NCBI GenBank assembly: GCA_021780905.1
Contig: JAJXXW010000030.1
Location: forward strand, 17,500-81,499
Length of the DNA: 64,000 bases
Origin: a bacterium
GTDB lineage: Bacteria; Verrucomicrobiota; Verrucomicrobiia; Limisphaerales; UBA11358
Direction: 5' to 3'
Made by a program: the position numbers and the translations under genes. Shown one piece after another: positions 16,480 through 25,629 of this stretch; position 1 is the first letter of the stretch, and each line of letters starts with the position of its first letter. Below the pieces are notes generated by a model. It was not told the DNA's origin. It did no database searches and saw only the letters and a list, made by a program, of their open reading frames with translations.

Positions 16480-17388
16480 GTGACCGTTCTTGAAGCGATT
16501 CAGAAAAGCACCGAGTTTCTCGCCAAAAAAGGCGTTGAATCGCCGCGCCTGCAAACGGAACTGCTCCTTGCGCACCTGTTGAAACTGCCGCGCATGAAAC
16601 TGTATCTGAATTTTGACCGCGGATTAACCGCATCGGAGACCGACGGCCTGCGCGAACTCGTGAAGCGGCGCGGCCTGCGCGAACCGCTCCAGCACATTGT
16701 CGGCTCGACCTCCTTTTGCGGCCACGAAATCGCCGTCAGCCGCGCCGCGCTGATTCCCCGGCCGGAAACCGAACTGCTCGCGGAACTCGGCTGGAAATTC
16801 CTATCCACCAGCCATCAGCCACCAGCCACCGCCCTGGACTTCGGCGCCGGCACCGGGTGCATCGCGATCGCACTGGCGGCGAATTGTCCGGACTCCCGGA
16901 TCACCGCGCTTGATATTTCCGCAGACGCGTTGGCTTTGGCGAAACAGAATGCCGTCCAAAACCAGTTCGCCGGACGGATCGAATTTTTGCAAGGCGACGG
17001 TTTTGCCGCACTACTTTCGGAGGGACGAATTTCGCAAGTCCCCAACCAAAATGATGAGGATTCGCAGGGATCGTCCCTCCGACAATTTGATTTAATCGTC
17101 AGCAATCCGCCCTACATCGCGTCCGCTGAAATCGCGACGCTGGCGCCGGAGGTGAAAGATTTTGAGCCACGCGGCGCGCTGGACGGCGGCGCCGACGGGC
17201 TGGACTATTACCGGCGGCTGGCGGCGGAGGCAAAGCCGTTCCTGAAACCAGACGGAAAAATCATGCTGGAATTTGGCGACGGCCAGGCGGACGACATAAA
17301 AAAAATCTTTGCGGAAGAAAAGTGGGTTGTCGAAGCCGTGCGGGACGATTACAGTCAGCGCGCCAGAATCCTGGTTGCGCGACGCTGA
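16480..17388 (+). CDS. prmC: Peptide chain release factor N5-glutamine methyltransferase
   Basis: 302 aa. It methylates the glutamine of the GGQ motif in release factors RF1/RF2, using S-adenosylmethionine. An N-terminal helical domain includes LPRMKLYLNFDRGLT, followed by REPLQHIVGSTSFCG and ALIPRPETELL. The SAM-binding motif is LDFGAGTGCIAIALA and the catalytic motif is DLIVSNPPYI. The start is a GTG at 16480. Two in-frame insertions are visible: TSHQPPATA before the SAM motif, and about 22 residues (SEGRISQVPNQNDEDSQGSS...) just before NPPY that coincide with a palindromic repeat at 17017-17082. Core motifs are intact. Confidence 0.95.
   Translation: MTVLEAIQKSTEFLAKKGVESPRLQTELLLAHLLKLPRMKLYLNFDRGLTASETDGLRELVKRRGLREPLQHIVGSTSFCGHEIAVSRAALIPRPETELLAELGWKFLSTSHQPPATALDFGAGTGCIAIALAANCPDSRITALDISADALALAKQNAVQNQFAGRIEFLQGDGFAALLSEGRISQVPNQNDEDSQGSSLRQFDLIVSNPPYIASAEIATLAPEVKDFEPRGALDGGADGLDYYRRLAAEAKPFLKPDGKIMLEFGDGQADDIKKIFAEEKWVVEAVRDDYSQRARILVARR
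17017..17082. repeat. Inverted-repeat element inside prmC
   Basis: Perfect 12-bp arms TCGGAGGGACGA (17017-17028) and TCGTCCCTCCGA (17071-17082) enclose 42 bases. The whole element is 66 bp, a multiple of three, and is read through without a stop. It is a different sequence family from the repeats in dnaE. Confidence 0.88.
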
Positions 17389-17394
17389 TAGTTA

Positions 17395-17492
17395 TCAGCC
17401 GCAGATTAACACGGATGAAACACAGACTTTCAGCCGGACGCACGCGCGAAGTTTTTTCATCTGTGCCCGTCTGTGTAAATCGGTGGCCAATT
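17395..17492. repeat. Imperfect inverted repeat upstream of murA
   Basis: The left part GCAGATTAACACGGATGAA and the right part TTCATCTGTG with TCTGTGTAAATCGGTGG are imperfect inverted copies. This matches the 'cacagattaacacggatg' repeat type scattered between genes in many Verrucomicrobiota and Planctomycetota genomes. A shorter relic (CCACGGATGAAACAC) occurs near 63205. The murA start is 16 bases beyond it. Confidence 0.6.
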
Positions 17493-17507
17493 AAATCTTA
17501 ATTTCTC

Positions 17508-18770
17508 ATGGAAAGTTTTTTGATCAAAGGCGGCGTGCCGTTGCACGGTGAAGTCGCCATCAGCGGCAGCAAAAACGCCGCGCTGCCCATCCTGGCCGCG
17601 ACGCTGCTCACGGACGAGCCGTGCGTCATCCGCCGCGTGCCGGACTTGAGCGACACGCGGTTCATGGTGCAAATCTTGCAGTCGCTCGGCGCGACCGCCA
17701 GATTTGAAAACGGCACTGTCACCGTCCACGCCAGGAAAATCAAAGGCTATGCCGATTACGAACTCGTCCGCAAAATGCGCGGTTCCATTTGCATCGCGGG
17801 TCCGCTGCTGGCCCGGCTGCGCAAGGCGCGGATTTCGCTGCCCGGCGGCTGCATCATCGGCGCGCGGCCGATTAATTTGCACCTGAAAGGTTTTGCCGCG
17901 CTCGGCGCGAAAATCAAAATCGAGGGCGGCTATGTGGACGCGGCGGCGAAAAAAATCACCGGCTCGACCATGTTCCTCGGCGGCCGCGCCGGCCCGACCG
18001 TGCTGGGCACGGCAAATGTGATGATGGCGGCGACGCGGGCGGACGGCGTGACGGTCATCGAAAGCGCCGCGTGCGAGCCGGAAGTCGTGGACTTGGCCAA
18101 TTTCTTGAATGCGATGGGCGCGCAGATTTCCGGCGCAGGCAGCCCGACGATTACCGTTACGGGCGTGAAAAAACTCCACGGCGCGGAGCATGAAGTGATT
18201 CCCGACCGCATCGAGGCGGCGACGTTTTTGATTGCCGCCGGCGCGACGAATGGCGAAGTGACTTTGAAAGGCGCCCGCGCCGACCACTTGCGAGCGGTAA
18301 CTGATAAATTAAATGAAGCGGGCGTTTCGGTTGAGCGCAGCGGCACGAATCTGGTGGCGCGCCGGAAGGCAGAATTGAAGGCGACGGACATCACGACGCT
18401 GCCATATTCCGGGTTTCCAACCGATGTTCAGGCGCAGATGATGTCGCTGCTGGCGCTCGCGCCGGGCATCAGCATCATCACCGAGCGGATTTTTGAATCA
18501 CGCTTCATGCACGTCAGCGAGCTGGCGCGGCTGGGCGCGGACATCGAAATCGAGGGGCCGAGCGCCATCGTGAAGGGCGGCCGGCCGTTGAGCGGCGCGC
18601 CGGTGATGGCGAGCGATTTGCGCGCGAGCGCGGCGCTGGTCATCGCGGGGCTGGCGGCGAAAGGCGCGACGCAGGTGAACCGTATCTATCATTTGGATCG
18701 CGGCTATGAGCAGATGGACGCGAAGCTGCGGAAGCTCGGAGCGCGGATTCAGCGCGTGGAGGAAAAATAA
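17508..18770 (+). CDS. murA: UDP-N-acetylglucosamine 1-carboxyvinyltransferase
   Basis: 420 aa, normal length. It catalyses the first committed step of peptidoglycan synthesis, transferring enolpyruvate from PEP to UDP-GlcNAc in the cytoplasm. The N-terminal block GEVAISGSKNAALPILAATLL holds the substrate-binding Lys-Asn. The active-site loop LPGGCIIGARPINLH keeps the catalytic cysteine, the target of fosfomycin. GFPTDVQAQMMSLL, FESRFMHVSELARLGA and DLRASAALVIAGLAA are further family blocks. It stands alone between prmC and hisD. Confidence 0.96.
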   Translation: MESFLIKGGVPLHGEVAISGSKNAALPILAATLLTDEPCVIRRVPDLSDTRFMVQILQSLGATARFENGTVTVHARKIKGYADYELVRKMRGSICIAGPLLARLRKARISLPGGCIIGARPINLHLKGFAALGAKIKIEGGYVDAAAKKITGSTMFLGGRAGPTVLGTANVMMAATRADGVTVIESAACEPEVVDLANFLNAMGAQISGAGSPTITVTGVKKLHGAEHEVIPDRIEAATFLIAAGATNGEVTLKGARADHLRAVTDKLNEAGVSVERSGTNLVARRKAELKATDITTLPYSGFPTDVQAQMMSLLALAPGISIITERIFESRFMHVSELARLGADIEIEGPSAIVKGGRPLSGAPVMASDLRASAALVIAGLAAKGATQVNRIYHLDRGYEQMDAKLRKLGARIQRVEEK

Positions 18771-18878
18771 CCGTCGGGTTAAATTCGGCCGGGCTGGCCG
18801 CTGATACGGCGGGCTTTGGCCACCCGCCGCCGGCCGGCGCATTTTGACTTGGCGCCCATTCTTACTTATCCTGTCCCA

Positions 18879-20171
18879 ATGAAAATTGTCCGCCACACCG
18901 ACAAAGATTTTTCCGTCCGGCTCCGCGAAGTTGCCACCGACTCCAGCCTGTTCGACGCCGAAATCGAGCAGCGCACCCAGGCCATCTTGCACGAGGTCTT
19001 TGTCCGTGGTGACGATGCGGTGCTGGAGCTCACCGAAAAGTTTGACGGAGCGAAACTCACCGCCGAACAACTCGCCGTGACGCAGGCCGAACTCATGGCC
19101 GCGTCGCTCAAGGCGGATGAATCACTGCGTGCGGCCGTGGCGGAAGCGGAGGCGAACATCGCCGGCTTCGCAAAAAAATCCGTGCGCAAAGGCTGGCAGT
19201 CGGAAAATTCCCACGGCGCGAGCGTCGGCGAAAAATTCGATCCATTCCAGCGCGTCGGCGTTTACATTCCCGGCGGCACCGCGCCGCTCGTCTCCACGGC
19301 GCTGATGACCATCACGCTCGCCAAAGTCGCGGGCTGCCGGGAAATTGTTGTCACCACGCCGTGCGGCAAGGACGGCTCCATCAACCCGGCGATTCTCTTC
19401 GCCGCGCGCGCGGCGGGCGCAACGGAGATTTACCGCGTCGGCGGCGCGCAGGCGATTGCCGCGCTCGCCTACGGCACCAAGACGATCCGCCGGGTGCAGA
19501 AAATCTTCGGTCCCGGCAACGCCTACGTCAGCATGGCCAAGCGCCTGCTCGTCGGGCGCGTGGCGATTGATCTGCTCGCCGGGCCGAGTGACCTGCTGGT
19601 CATCGCCGACGGCACGGCGAATCCGAAATTCGCCGCCGCCGACCTGCTTGCCCAGGCGGAGCACGGTTCCGGCCGCGAACGCGTCTGGCTCGTGACCACC
19701 TCCGCAAAAATCTTATCTGCGGTGGAAAAAGAAATTTCCAAACAACTTCCGAAACTCGCACGACGCGATTTGATCCAACGGGTGTTGGAACGCAATGGCT
19801 GGTTGATTCAGGTGGCCGGCATCGCTGAAGCCGTAGGGCTGGCGAACCAGCTTGCGCCGGAGCATTGTGAAGTCATCACGCGCGACGCGCGGCGCGTGAG
19901 CGGTGGCATCGTGACGGCGGGCGCAATTTTTCTGGGCAACTGGTCGCCGACGGTGCTGGGCGATTACATCGCCGGCCCGAGCCATGTGTTGCCGACCGAC
20001 GGCGCGGGCGCGTCGTTCGCCGGCCTGACGGTGGATCAATTTCAGCGCCGCACGAGCGTGGTGGAATACACGCGCCCATCGCTCCGACGGGCGCTGAAAT
20101 CAGTGAAAAAATTCGCCGAGCTTGAAGGCCTCGACGCGCACGGCCGGAGTGCGGAAGTGCGGCTCAAATGA
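18879..20171 (+). CDS. hisD: Histidinol dehydrogenase
   Basis: 430 aa. It catalyses the last two steps of histidine synthesis, oxidising L-histidinol to L-histidine with NAD and zinc. Blocks seen: FQRVGVYIPGGTAPLVST, KIFGPGNAYVSMAKRLL, DLLAGPSDLLVIAD, LLAQAEHGSGRERVWL and LAPEHCEVIT, ending with GPSHVLPTDGAGASFAGLT. The QAEH and EHCE segments carry zinc-ligand and catalytic residues. The start is the ATG at 18879 (MKIVRHTDKDFSVRLREV). No other his gene adjoins it, so histidine genes are dispersed here. Confidence 0.96.
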   Translation: MKIVRHTDKDFSVRLREVATDSSLFDAEIEQRTQAILHEVFVRGDDAVLELTEKFDGAKLTAEQLAVTQAELMAASLKADESLRAAVAEAEANIAGFAKKSVRKGWQSENSHGASVGEKFDPFQRVGVYIPGGTAPLVSTALMTITLAKVAGCREIVVTTPCGKDGSINPAILFAARAAGATEIYRVGGAQAIAALAYGTKTIRRVQKIFGPGNAYVSMAKRLLVGRVAIDLLAGPSDLLVIADGTANPKFAAADLLAQAEHGSGRERVWLVTTSAKILSAVEKEISKQLPKLARRDLIQRVLERNGWLIQVAGIAEAVGLANQLAPEHCEVITRDARRVSGGIVTAGAIFLGNWSPTVLGDYIAGPSHVLPTDGAGASFAGLTVDQFQRRTSVVEYTRPSLRRALKSVKKFAELEGLDAHGRSAEVRLK

Positions 20172-20173
20172 CT

Positions 20174-22042
20174 TCAATCCACGCCGGGCGTTTTCGCCCG
20201 CAGCGCATCCGCCAGCCCGGAGCCACGTTGCAACTGCGTCACGATGGTGGCGCGCAAAATATGTTCGGATGCCAGAATGCGGACGGACTGGCGGGCCCGC
20301 GTCAGGCCGGTGTAAAACAATTGGCGTGTGAGCACCGGATTCATCTGCTCCGGCAGCACCAGCAGGACGTGATCGAACTCGGAGCCCTGGCTCTTGTGGA
20401 TGGTCAGCGCGTAAACGGTCTCGTGTTCCGGCAACCGCGCGCGCGCGACGGCACGGATGCCGCCGGTTTCGCCCGGAAAATAAACCAGCGAAGAAAAACC
20501 GTCTGCCGGCCCGACCACGCCGGTGTCGCCGTTGAACAGGTTTAGCGCGTAATGGTTGGCCGTCACCATCAGCGGCTGGCCCGCGTAGCTGCCGGATTTC
20601 CATTGGTCCGGCGCGATCAGTCCGGCAGCCGCCAGAATTTCCCCGGCGAGCCGGTTGACGGCTTCGGTGCCGAACGGCCCTTCGCGCACGGCGCAGAGAA
20701 TGCGGAATTTTCCGAGTGCCGCCAGCGCGGCGGCGGGCGATTGGGATTTCAGCACGTCGCCGTAATGCGTGACGACGGCCTCGCGCAACACGGCCTTGAG
20801 CATTTTGGCGGGCGGCAACGGCTGCCACGCCAGCGCGGTGGCGGGCTGACGCAACAAATCCATCGTCCGGTCCGCGTCGCCGGCATTGACAGCGACGCTG
20901 ATGTCGGTCAACAGCTTCATTCCGCCGGAACGGTGATTCGCGCGCAGTTGAACCACGGTGTCCGCCAGCCCGCCGGAATTTGAACTTTCACCTCCGGCGG
21001 GTGCGGCACCGGCGCAACGCCGGCAATCCTCGCAAAAACTTTTACTGAAACCATCAATCGCCGCCGCGCGGCAGAGGTCGCCCAGCACGTTGCCGGCATC
21101 CACCGGGGGCAATTGATCCTGGTCGCCGACAAGCACGAGCCGCGCGTGCGGCGGGAGCGCCGCGAGCAGTTTCGCCATCAGCGCCAGGCTCACCATGCTG
21201 GCCTCGTCCACCACCAGCACGTCCACCGGCAGCGGGTTACCTGCGTCGTGGCGGAATTTTGTGGAATTTGGAATTGTGCCAAGCAGCCGGTGAATCGTGG
21301 TCGTCAGGTCTTTCGCCTGCAGCCGCGTTTTGACGGATTCCGAACACGCCAGTCCGGCAAGCGAGCGCGACAAGGATTCCTGTAGGCGCGCCGCCGCTTT
21401 GCCGGTGGGCGCAGCCAGCCGGATCCGCAAATTTTCCCCGCCCGGCTGTTCGAGCTGCAACGCCAGCAACCGCGCCACGGTCCAGGTCTTGCCGGTGCCG
21501 GGGCCGCCGGTGATGACGGAAAACCGCTGGCGCAGCGCCGCGAAGGCCGCGATTTTCTGCCAGTCGGTTTCGTTCGCCGGACCCGGAAATAATTTTTTTA
21601 AGCTGGCCGCAACCATCTTCGTGTCGAGCGGGAACGGCGGTTGCTGGCTACGCTTGCGGATTTCGGCGGCGACGGTTTGTTCGTATTTCCAATAGCGATG
21701 CAGGTAAAGCCGGCCCGCCGCGTCGAGAACCAGCGGCTTGTCGTCGCCCGGTTTGCCAATGACGGAAGCCGCCCGCAAACGTTTTTCCCATTCGCCGCGC
21801 GCCGGGCAAATCAACGCGGGAACGATTCCGGCGGACGGTTCGGAAATTTCCTTGCCGGCAACCTCGGCGAGGCAGAGGCAGGAATGTCCCTCCGCCAGCC
21901 GCCGGCTGACGAGCGCCGCCGCCAGCGTGAGTTCGGGACCATCGCCGCCGGCGAACTGCGCCATCAGCCGGGCAAAGTGGCGGTCCAGCGGTTGCAACGC
22001 CGCGCTTGCCAAAATGCCAGCGGATGACGGAAGCCGGCTCAT
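20174..22042 (-). CDS. recD: Exodeoxyribonuclease V subunit alpha
   Basis: 622 aa, the 5'-3' helicase of RecBCD. Walker A GGPGTGKT is at residues 179-186, Walker B/motif II is in VLVVDEASMVSLALM, GDQDQLPPVDAGN follows, and TIHKSQGSEFDHVLLVLP is the late helicase motif. An N-terminal domain before residue 170 is the RecB-interacting part. A central Cys-rich stretch (CEDCRRCAG, about residues 340-350) is less usual and could hold a metal or be a spacer. Its start overlaps the recB stop by 4 bp, implying coupled translation. The stop is 2 bp from the hisD stop on the other strand. Confidence 0.93.
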   Translation of the reverse strand: MSRLPSSAGILASAALQPLDRHFARLMAQFAGGDGPELTLAAALVSRRLAEGHSCLCLAEVAGKEISEPSAGIVPALICPARGEWEKRLRAASVIGKPGDDKPLVLDAAGRLYLHRYWKYEQTVAAEIRKRSQQPPFPLDTKMVAASLKKLFPGPANETDWQKIAAFAALRQRFSVITGGPGTGKTWTVARLLALQLEQPGGENLRIRLAAPTGKAAARLQESLSRSLAGLACSESVKTRLQAKDLTTTIHRLLGTIPNSTKFRHDAGNPLPVDVLVVDEASMVSLALMAKLLAALPPHARLVLVGDQDQLPPVDAGNVLGDLCRAAAIDGFSKSFCEDCRRCAGAAPAGGESSNSGGLADTVVQLRANHRSGGMKLLTDISVAVNAGDADRTMDLLRQPATALAWQPLPPAKMLKAVLREAVVTHYGDVLKSQSPAAALAALGKFRILCAVREGPFGTEAVNRLAGEILAAAGLIAPDQWKSGSYAGQPLMVTANHYALNLFNGDTGVVGPADGFSSLVYFPGETGGIRAVARARLPEHETVYALTIHKSQGSEFDHVLLVLPEQMNPVLTRQLFYTGLTRARQSVRILASEHILRATIVTQLQRGSGLADALRAKTPGVD

Positions 22043-25000
22043 GATGTCCCCTCCGCGAAGCCGCCGAGCAAGGCCGAGAGCCGCGCGATTTTTTCCGCCG
22101 CCGGCCGGTCGCGGAAAATGCCCAGTTCCGGTTTGGCCGGCGTGACGCCGCGCAGGAAAATGTAGCGGACGCCGCCGTAATGCCTTTCGTAATCGTAGCC
22201 GGCGATCCGCGTCCGCAGGTAGCGGTCCAGCGCCACCGTGTAAAGGTGATATTGGAGATCGTAGCCCCGCTCCGTGATTTCGCGCCGCATCGCCGCCGGG
22301 CCGTAATCCTCGGCGCGGTAGCCGAGCGAATTGGATTTCCAGTCCACGATGTAGAAACGGCCGTTGAACTCGAACACGAGGTCAATGAAGCCTTTCAAAA
22401 AACCTCCGGCGCGCGGAACCGGCAGCGGTGCCGGCAAAAATTTTTGGTCGCGGATCAAGTCCGTCAATTGCCCGCCGTCGAGCGGGCCGGTCGGAAAAAG
22501 AAATTCCAGTTCGCTCATCCGCCTTGCCCGGCTGACGGCCGCGAGCGTGAAGTCGGGATGTTCCGGAGTCAGTGGCGCGTGGCGCAGCCGTTCCAGCATT
22601 TCGCACACGGCCGCGACGTGCGACGCGGTGGCCAGACCGAACGCCTCCAATTGTTGCGATGCCAGCGCCGTCGCGGAAGCCTTGTCATCATTGGCAAAAT
22701 CAAATTGCTCCAGGATTTTGTGCAGGCAGTCGCCGGTGCGCGCGCCGGCGGGCAGTGCAAAAATGCCCGTGGCGGCTTCTTCTTCGGCGGCGGGTTTTGT
22801 CCCGGCGTCGGTCGCGTCATGGTCCGGCAAATCCGGCGCGGCGGCCTGCGCCTGTTGCGAGAGCTGCGTGAAGCTCGACAAAAACCACGACGGCCGGATT
22901 TCGCGGGCGCAGGCTTTGGGCGCCAATTTCGCCGCGCCGGACTTTTCCGGCATCCACGGTTCGCCCGGTTCCATTGGCAGACCGGCGACGGCGATGGCGG
23001 CCGGCGACTTTTCCGCGAGGGCGTGCCAGCGGCTTTGCCAGGCCACCGGATGGACGGGCTGTTCGTCGAGAAATTTCACCGGGTCGGCCAACGGTTCGCC
23101 CCGGCCAGCGAGCAGCCAGGCCAGCGCGGTGGATTTATTTTTGGCGTAAGGCGCGCTGACGAGGTAGCACCGGTGCCGGGCGCGGGTCAACGCGACATAG
23201 AGCAGACGCACTTTTTCCGCAAGTTGCTCCTTGGTGGCCTGCTGGGCGTGCGCCGATGCCGGGTCGGGATTCAAATCCCAGATCAATTCGCCAGTGGTCG
23301 CGTCGTGGAAAAGCACGACGTCCAAAACTTTTTGTCCGTGGCATTTGATCGGGCGCAGGCCGGCGTCCTGGGTGACGAACGGACAGAACACCACCGGGTA
23401 TTCCAGCCCTTTCGCGCGGTGGATGGTGACGATTTGCACCGCGTCCTCGTCGCTTTCAAGCCGGAGCTGAAATTCCTCCGCGGCGGCCTCATCGCTGGCG
23501 CGGCGCTGCTCCAGCCATTGCACCAGCCGCGCCGGGCCGAGGTGCTCCGCGCGGCTGGCGGCCGCCAGCAGTTCGGCGAGATGCAGCACGTTGGTGATGC
23601 GGCGTTCGGCGTCGGGAAAGCGCAGCAGATTTTCCACCACTTTTTCCCGGCGCAACCACTGCGCGAACATGAAATGGAAACCGGCGCGCTCCCAGCTTCC
23701 GCGAAATGCGGCAAATTCCTGGAGGCGCGACTCCCACGCGCCTTCGTTCGCGGTGAGTTTCGACAATTGATTTCCGTCCAGGCCGAGCGCGTCCGTCGTC
23801 AGCGCGCATTTCACGGCGGCCTCGCGGCCGGGATTCAAAATGGCGGCGAGGATCCATTGCAGTTCGCGCGCCTCGGCCGACTCAAACACGGTGGCCATGG
23901 CGTGTTCGACGCTGGGAATCTGCAAATCATGCAACGCTTTTTGCACCCAGCCGGCCTGCCGGTGTGATTCCACCAGCACGGCGATATCGCGCGGATTCAG
24001 CCGGCGACCGCCGATGCGAACCTCCTCGCGCAACAGCCGCGACACCTCGGCGGCGACGGCGGCAGGCAGGAATTTCTGCGCCGACTTTGACGACAACGCA
24101 CCATTCTCCGCGCTCCAACTCCAGACTTGAAACGGTGGCGGACGCTGGCCGTCGCGAAAAACCAGCGGTTCGGCGTCCGCCTGACCGGCCGCTTGCACCG
24201 GCTCAAACGAAATCTTTTCCTCGACGAAGGCGGTGGTTTCGCCGGCATTTTCAAAAATCGTGTTGACGGCCTCGACCAGCGCCGCCTCGGAACGCCAGTT
24301 GGTGCCGAGCGAATATTTATTCTGGTCCGGCGCGGATTCCGCCGCGCGCAGATAAGTGTTCACATCCGCGCCGCGAAAGCCGTAGATGGCCTGCTTGGGA
24401 TCGCCGATGAGATACAGCCGGTGCGCCGGGCTTTTGGCAAAAACAGCGTCAAAGATCTTCCACTGCAACGGGTCGGTGTCCTGCGATTCGTCAATCAGCG
24501 CGGCGCGGAATTTTTTGCGGACGGAATGGGCCAGCGCGGCGCCGGCCGGCCCGGCCAGCGCGGCCGCCAGCCGGCTGATGAGGTCGTCGTAGGATTGGTG
24601 TTTGGCCGCCTGCTTCCTTTCGGCGAGCGCCGCCCGCGCCGTGCGCAGAAAATCCAGCCGTTGCGCCAGCGCAAATTCCGCCGCGAGGGCCACCAGCTTT
24701 TCGCAGCCGTCGAACAAGGGCGGATACGGCTTGGGCATTTCCTTTTTCTTGCCCACGTCTTGCCGGACGGCGGAAAGCGAGAAAAACCGGATGGCATCCC
24801 AGACGCCGGCAGACAGCCGGCGGTCAATCAGGCCGTCATCCAACCGGGACATCTGCCCGGCGATTATTTCGGCTTTGGCATGTTCCTTGATCGCCCATTT
24901 TTTCTCCCGGCCGCTGAAATATTTCACCAGGGCGTCGCGATCTTTCACGCCACGCCGCCATTCGGACGCGCAATCGTCCAACGCCATTTGCAAATCTTCG

Positions 25001-25629
25001 GTCACGGTTTCCAGCGGGCGCGAGGGCGCGGCGGGCAGCAGTTTCAACTCCGGGTAAGTCAGGAATGGTTTCAGCAGCGCGGCGAAAACGTCCGGCGTGA
25101 GTTTCTGGTGCAGCGCGAGGCTGGCCGTCAGCGCGCCGCCGGCATACGCCTGCCGGCGAAAATAATCCGCCGCAATCTCGCCAATGAGATTGGCTTGGCT
25201 GGCAATCAGTTCGACGTTGAACAGGCTGCCGCTTTCAAAGGCGCAGTCCTGCAACGTCCGCTGGCAGAAGCCGTGAATCGTCGCGATGGCTATGAGGTCG
25301 AAGGCTTCAAGCGCATTGCGCAGCGCATTGACGGCGGCCTCGCGCCGCTCCTGCGTTCGGATCAACAGCGCCTGCAACAGGGCGTCGTCCGTCGGCTGGC
25401 CTTCGAGCGCGCGCAACGCCTCCGCCAGCCGGCGGCGGATGCGGTCGCGCAGTTCGGCGGTGGCCGCCTCGGTGAACGTCACGACCAGGATGTCACTTGC
25501 CGGGATTTTTTCCTCGATGAGCAGCCGGAGAAACAGCCCGGCCAGCGCGTGCGTCTTGCCCGTGCCCGCGCTGGCCTCCAGCCGGGTGACGCCCAAATCG
25601 AGCGGCGTATGAACCAGATCGAAGGTCAT
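22039..25629 (-). CDS. recB: Exodeoxyribonuclease V subunit beta
   Basis: 1196 aa, the 3'-5' helicase and nuclease of RecBCD, which resects double-strand breaks and loads RecA. Walker A is EASAGTGKTHALAGLF (residues 18-33). Helicase motifs include ALIDESQDTDPLQWKIF, YLIGDPKQAIYGFRGADVNTY, TIHRAKGLEYPVVFCPF and LLYVALTRARHRCYLV. The C-terminal nuclease domain keeps GFIDLVFEFNGRFYIVDWKS, with the Asp and Asp-x-Lys catalytic residues near residue 1096. The start overlaps the recC stop and the end overlaps the recD start, both by 4 bp. Confidence 0.95.
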   Translation of the reverse strand: MTFDLVHTPLDLGVTRLEASAGTGKTHALAGLFLRLLIEEKIPASDILVVTFTEAATAELRDRIRRRLAEALRALEGQPTDDALLQALLIRTQERREAAVNALRNALEAFDLIAIATIHGFCQRTLQDCAFESGSLFNVELIASQANLIGEIAADYFRRQAYAGGALTASLALHQKLTPDVFAALLKPFLTYPELKLLPAAPSRPLETVTEDLQMALDDCASEWRRGVKDRDALVKYFSGREKKWAIKEHAKAEIIAGQMSRLDDGLIDRRLSAGVWDAIRFFSLSAVRQDVGKKKEMPKPYPPLFDGCEKLVALAAEFALAQRLDFLRTARAALAERKQAAKHQSYDDLISRLAAALAGPAGAALAHSVRKKFRAALIDESQDTDPLQWKIFDAVFAKSPAHRLYLIGDPKQAIYGFRGADVNTYLRAAESAPDQNKYSLGTNWRSEAALVEAVNTIFENAGETTAFVEEKISFEPVQAAGQADAEPLVFRDGQRPPPFQVWSWSAENGALSSKSAQKFLPAAVAAEVSRLLREEVRIGGRRLNPRDIAVLVESHRQAGWVQKALHDLQIPSVEHAMATVFESAEARELQWILAAILNPGREAAVKCALTTDALGLDGNQLSKLTANEGAWESRLQEFAAFRGSWERAGFHFMFAQWLRREKVVENLLRFPDAERRITNVLHLAELLAAASRAEHLGPARLVQWLEQRRASDEAAAEEFQLRLESDEDAVQIVTIHRAKGLEYPVVFCPFVTQDAGLRPIKCHGQKVLDVVLFHDATTGELIWDLNPDPASAHAQQATKEQLAEKVRLLYVALTRARHRCYLVSAPYAKNKSTALAWLLAGRGEPLADPVKFLDEQPVHPVAWQSRWHALAEKSPAAIAVAGLPMEPGEPWMPEKSGAAKLAPKACAREIRPSWFLSSFTQLSQQAQAAAPDLPDHDATDAGTKPAAEEEAATGIFALPAGARTGDCLHKILEQFDFANDDKASATALASQQLEAFGLATASHVAAVCEMLERLRHAPLTPEHPDFTLAAVSRARRMSELEFLFPTGPLDGGQLTDLIRDQKFLPAPLPVPRAGGFLKGFIDLVFEFNGRFYIVDWKSNSLGYRAEDYGPAAMRREITERGYDLQYHLYTVALDRYLRTRIAGYDYERHYGGVRYIFLRGVTPAKPELGIFRDRPAAEKIARLSALLGGFAEGTS

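Noticed and set aside
20960..21040. Zinc finger in RecD suggested by C-x2-C-x2-C residues
   Set aside because: Kept only as a remark: the cysteines fall in a Gly/Ala/Pro-rich loop and no standard finger spacing is evident.
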